Part shown: one piece after another, positions 61,781 to 64,000 of the stretch
Layout: every line of letters begins with the position of its first letter
Numbering within the stretch: position 1 is the stretch's first letter
Source: Pseudomonas iridis
GTDB taxonomy: Bacteria > Pseudomonadota > Gammaproteobacteria > Pseudomonadales > Pseudomonadaceae
DNA: 64,000 nucleotides
Reading direction: 5' to 3'
Assembly: GCF_017980685.1 (NCBI RefSeq)
Contig: NZ_JACXXO010000001.1
Coordinates: forward strand, 248,001 to 312,000
The notes under the pieces: model-generated
The model's database searches: none
What the model was told of the DNA's origin: nothing
Seen by the model: only the letters and a program-made list of their open reading frames with translations
Program-made: the position numbers and the translations under genes

Positions 61781-62061
61781 CCGCCCGGGGTTTTCGCCTT
61801 GGTGCCGTTCGGCTCGATGCCCGGTAACGGTTGATCCTTGCTTGGCGGGCTGGGCATTTCGATCGGCACCAGCGGTGGGCTGCCACTGCCGGCGCCCGAT
61901 TTGGGAATGTTGATCGGTGTGATCTGTGGGTATGGCGTCGGCGTTGCGGTGCCGGGCGAGCCGGGCTGCGGCGCCGGGCTGACCGGAATGGCCTGCTGTG
62001 CCTGCGCTGCAGTAATCGCGAGCGCGGCCAGGGCAATGACCGTTAGAATGGTGCGCTTCAT
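61777..62061 (-). CDS. Proline-rich exported protein, unknown
   Basis: 94 residues. Signal peptide ending TAAQA before QQAIPV, then a low-complexity mature part of Pro, Gly, Ser and Thr (VSPAPQPGSPGTATPTPYPQ) with no cysteine. Expected to be an extended periplasmic or wall-spanning spacer. Convergent with the cNMP-binding gene; the two stop codons share TTAA. Start at 62061 after GGAG. Confidence 0.72.
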   Translation of the reverse strand: MKRTILTVIALAALAITAAQAQQAIPVSPAPQPGSPGTATPTPYPQITPINIPKSGAGSGSPPLVPIEMPSPPSKDQPLPGIEPNGTKAKTPGG

Positions 62062-62140
62062 CAAGGGCTCCGTTTGGCCTTAGTCTGCGCTCAGGCTACT
62101 CCCAACGGGCCTGCTTGCCTTCCCCCTTGTAGAGATTTCC

Positions 62141-62827
62141 ATGAAACGTTTTGTTCTGCTCGACACCACCCCGATCCCTGAAAGCGGCGGTGCCCTGTGC
62201 CTGTTCGAGTATGGCGAGGATTTCGTCATCAAGATCCAGGGTGGCGACGGCGGGCAGTTGATGAACACGCGCATGCACGGCTCTGAAGATGCCTTGGCCG
62301 AGATCCCTTGCCGCAAGGTCGCCGGGCGTCCGGATTCGCGGGTGCTGATCGGTGGCCTGGGCATGGGTTTCACGCTCGCCTCTGCGCTCAAGCATCTGGG
62401 CAAAACCGCCGAAGTCGTGGTCGCTGAACTGGTCCCGGGCGTGGTCGAGTGGAACCGTGGTCCGCTTGGCGAAAAGTCCGGCCGCCCGCTGCTCGACCCG
62501 CGCACGGTGATCCGTCAGGAAGACGTTGCCAATGTGCTGCAGAGCGAGCCGAACGGTTTCGATGCGATCATGCTCGACGTCGACAACGGCCCTGAAGGCC
62601 TGACCCAGAAGGCCAATAGCTGGTTGTACTCCGCCGCCGGGCTGAACGCCTGCGCCAAGGCCTTGCGCCCCAAAGGCGTACTCGCCGTATGGTCGGCCAG
62701 CGCCGATCGGCAGTTTTCCGACAAATTGAAGAAGGCCGGTTTCAAGGCCGAAGAAGTGCAAGTCTTCGCCCACGGCAACAAAGGCACGCGCCACACAATC
62801 TGGATTGCCGAGAAGCTCAAGGGCTGA
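62141..62827 (+). CDS. Spermidine-synthase-like methyltransferase-fold protein
   Basis: 228 residues. SAM-binding loop VLIGGLGMGFTLASALKHL, acidic loop VVAELVPGVVEWNRGP and ML-DVDNGPEG (aspartate where spermidine synthase has its catalytic Asp). The spermine/spermidine-synthase-type fold is clear, but the N-terminal domain is short and putrescine ligands are not obvious. Real substrate unknown; a methyltransferase is as likely as an aminopropyltransferase. Confidence 0.82.
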   Translation: MKRFVLLDTTPIPESGGALCLFEYGEDFVIKIQGGDGGQLMNTRMHGSEDALAEIPCRKVAGRPDSRVLIGGLGMGFTLASALKHLGKTAEVVVAELVPGVVEWNRGPLGEKSGRPLLDPRTVIRQEDVANVLQSEPNGFDAIMLDVDNGPEGLTQKANSWLYSAAGLNACAKALRPKGVLAVWSASADRQFSDKLKKAGFKAEEVQVFAHGNKGTRHTIWIAEKLKG

Positions 62828-62875
62828 GCTAAACTGCGAACATAACCGTCTTTAGTCTTCTGCAAAGGTGAACCC

Positions 62876-63247
62876 ATGAGTTCGTCCACCCCCACCAACA
62901 CGTCGAAGCTCGATCGCATCCTCGCCGACAACCAGCGCGACAAGGAAATGGGCTACCGCGACAAGGCCCTGAAGATGTACCCGCACGTGTGTGGCCGCTG
63001 CACCCGTGAGTTTTCCGGCAAGCGCCTGAGCGAACTGACCGTGCACCACCGTGACCACAACCACGACAACAATCCGCAGGACGGCTCGAACTGGGAGTTG
63101 TTGTGCCTGTACTGCCATGACAACGAGCACTCGCGTTATACCGACCAGCAATACTTCAGCGAAGGCTCGCTGAGCACGCCGAAGATTGCCAAGGCGACGC
63201 ACAATCCATTTGCTGCATTGGCCGGGCTGATGAAGAAAGAAGACTGA
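62876..63247 (+). CDS. yajD: YajD-family HNH nuclease
   Basis: 123 residues. C39-x2-C42 and later C114... zinc pair (LLCLYCHDNEHS) around the HNH block ELTVHHRDHNHDNNPQDGSNWELLCLYC. Length and motif match YajD, a chromosomal HNH protein of unknown cellular role. ATG follows AAAGG by 9 nt. It lies alone, after the spermidine-synthase-like gene by 48 nt. Confidence 0.9.
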   Translation: MSSSTPTNTSKLDRILADNQRDKEMGYRDKALKMYPHVCGRCTREFSGKRLSELTVHHRDHNHDNNPQDGSNWELLCLYCHDNEHSRYTDQQYFSEGSLSTPKIAKATHNPFAALAGLMKKED

Positions 63248-63261
63248 TCTTCATGCCCACA

Positions 63262-63367
63262 CTGGCCTCATCGCTGGCAAGCCAGCTCCCACAGTGATTT
63301 GGGTCGATCACAATTTTGTGTACCCCCGAAATACCTGTGGGAGCTGGCTTGCCAGCGATAAGGCCGG
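63262..63367. repeat. REPIN, class C
   Basis: Class C inverted pair with outer CTGGCCTCATCGC and GCGATAAGGCCGG ends, between yajD and the RNA methyltransferase gene. Confidence 0.92.
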
Positions 63368-63450
63368 ATCAGACACGGCAGATATCGAAGCTGCCCGCCC
63401 TCCCCCAATCCCCGTATAATCGCGCTCTTTTTCCCGAAGGCTCCCCGCTC

Positions 63451-63921
63451 GTGGCAGACAAACGTTACAGCTGCATTGGTTTGTACAACCCAAAATCACC
63501 GGAGAACGTCGGTTCGGTGATGCGCGCCGCAGGCTGTTACGGCGTGGCGTCGGTGTTCTATACCGGCAAACGTTATGAACGCGCCGCCGATTTCGTCACC
63601 GACACCAAGCGCGTGCATTACGACATTCCGCTGATCGGTATCGATGATCTGAAAAAGATTCTCCCGCTCAACTGCGTGCCAGTCGCTGTGGAACTCGTGG
63701 AAGGCGCCCGCCCGCTGCCGGAATACACCCACCCGGACCGCGCGCTGTACATCTTCGGCCCGGAAGACGGCTCGCTTGATAAAGAGATCCGCGACTGGTG
63801 CGAAGACGTCGTGTACATCCCGACCACCGGTTGCATGAACCTCGCCGCGACGGTCAACGTTGTGCTCTACGACCGCATGGCCAAGGGCCTGAATACCCGC
63901 TCCGGGCCAAAATTCCGCTGA
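63451..63921 (+). CDS. TrmH/SpoU-family RNA methyltransferase
   Basis: 156 residues, a minimal SPOUT knot. Motif 1 NPKSPENVGSVMRAAGCYG, motif 2 LYIFGPEDGSLDKEI and motif 3 CMNLAATVNVVLYDRM are in order. Start is GTG at 63451; the frame reaches further back through the REPIN and lacks a site there. It 2'-O-methylates a tRNA or rRNA nucleotide; TrmL-type tRNA(Leu) methylation is possible by length, but the target is not settled. Confidence 0.87.
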   Translation: MADKRYSCIGLYNPKSPENVGSVMRAAGCYGVASVFYTGKRYERAADFVTDTKRVHYDIPLIGIDDLKKILPLNCVPVAVELVEGARPLPEYTHPDRALYIFGPEDGSLDKEIRDWCEDVVYIPTTGCMNLAATVNVVLYDRMAKGLNTRSGPKFR

Positions 63922-63940
63922 AGCGTCGCACATCCGATGG

Positions 63941-63974
63941 AACAAGCTGACCGCTCTGGCAGTCAGCTTGTTTA
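63941..63974 (+). terminator. Intrinsic terminator after the RNA methyltransferase
   Basis: AACAAGCTGAC and GTCAGCTTGTT form an 11-base stem with a 10-nt loop followed by TTTAT-like bases, 19 nt after the stop. Confidence 0.8.
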
Positions 63975-64000
63975 TCCATTATTCATTGCCTGGAGAAAGA

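Overview
The window is a 64 kb stretch of ordinary-looking chromosome from a Pseudomonas of the P. fluorescens group. This is inferred from the lapEBC adhesin-export genes at the left edge, a gbuR-gbuA cluster in the order known from P. aeruginosa, a FabH-like synthase beside an ECF sigma factor, GC-rich codon use, and a heavy load of the REP/REPIN palindromes typical of this group. There is no rRNA, tRNA, CRISPR array, integrase, transposase or prophage gene that I can support. Coding is dense on both strands and most long antisense reading frames are GC-driven shadows.

Layout. 1-4.4 kb: end of lapE, then lapB and lapC (type I export of the large adhesin LapA). 4.7-11.0 kb: DTW-domain tRNA-modifying enzyme, gbuR-like LysR regulator, and divergently gbuA (4-guanidinobutyrase), an NTF2-like protein, an NCS1 permease and a sodium:solute symporter. 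11.3-16.2 kb: a 44-residue protein, LysR/YjiJ-type MFS pair, EamA transporter, DUF2177 protein, CvfB-like S1 protein. 16.6-20.5 kb: small SutA-motif protein, TorF-like porin, DUF6279 lipoprotein, a small winged-helix-like protein, DUF899 protein, small exported protein. 20.8-22.0 kb: an AvrRpt2/C70-type cysteine protease translationally coupled to a protein of unknown family, the most novel-looking module here. 22.0-35.3 kb: DEAD-box helicase, YbdG-type mechanosensitive channel, EamA transporter, azoreductase, LysR, alpha/beta hydrolase, cyclophilin, ABC exporter, aquaporin Z, FemAB/GNAT-like acyltransferase, outer-membrane porin. 35.4-37.6 kb: zinc anti-sigma, ECF sigma factor and a KAS III-like synthase. 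37.9-43.8 kb: HrpA helicase and AceK. 44-48.7 kb: two tail-to-tail EamA transporters, a gene-poor gap with small ORFs, LpxO, CysK. 48.8-52.1 kb: DUF748 protein and a MoxR/VWA pair. 52.2-57 kb: pxpCBA 5-oxoprolinase operon with an MFS transporter and divergent LysR. 57-64 kb: DUF2937, YafJ-type amidotransferase and membrane protein operon, oligopeptidase B, cyclic-nucleotide-binding protein, proline-rich exported protein, spermidine-synthase-like protein, YajD HNH protein and a TrmH-family RNA methyltransferase.

Repeats. I count 21 paired REP elements (REPIN-like inverted doublets) in four sequence classes, all intergenic: class A (core GTAGGAGCTGCCGAAGGCTG, then CGATCTTTTGATC), class B (core TGTGGGAGCGAGCCTGCTCG), class C (core GTGGGAGCTGGCTTGCCAGC) and class D (core CTCACCCCAGCCCTCTCC). 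One extra half-element and one degenerate copy are also present. In two genes a class A REP supplies the stop codon. Gene starts were chosen by Shine-Dalgarno position and family alignment from memory; no database search was possible.
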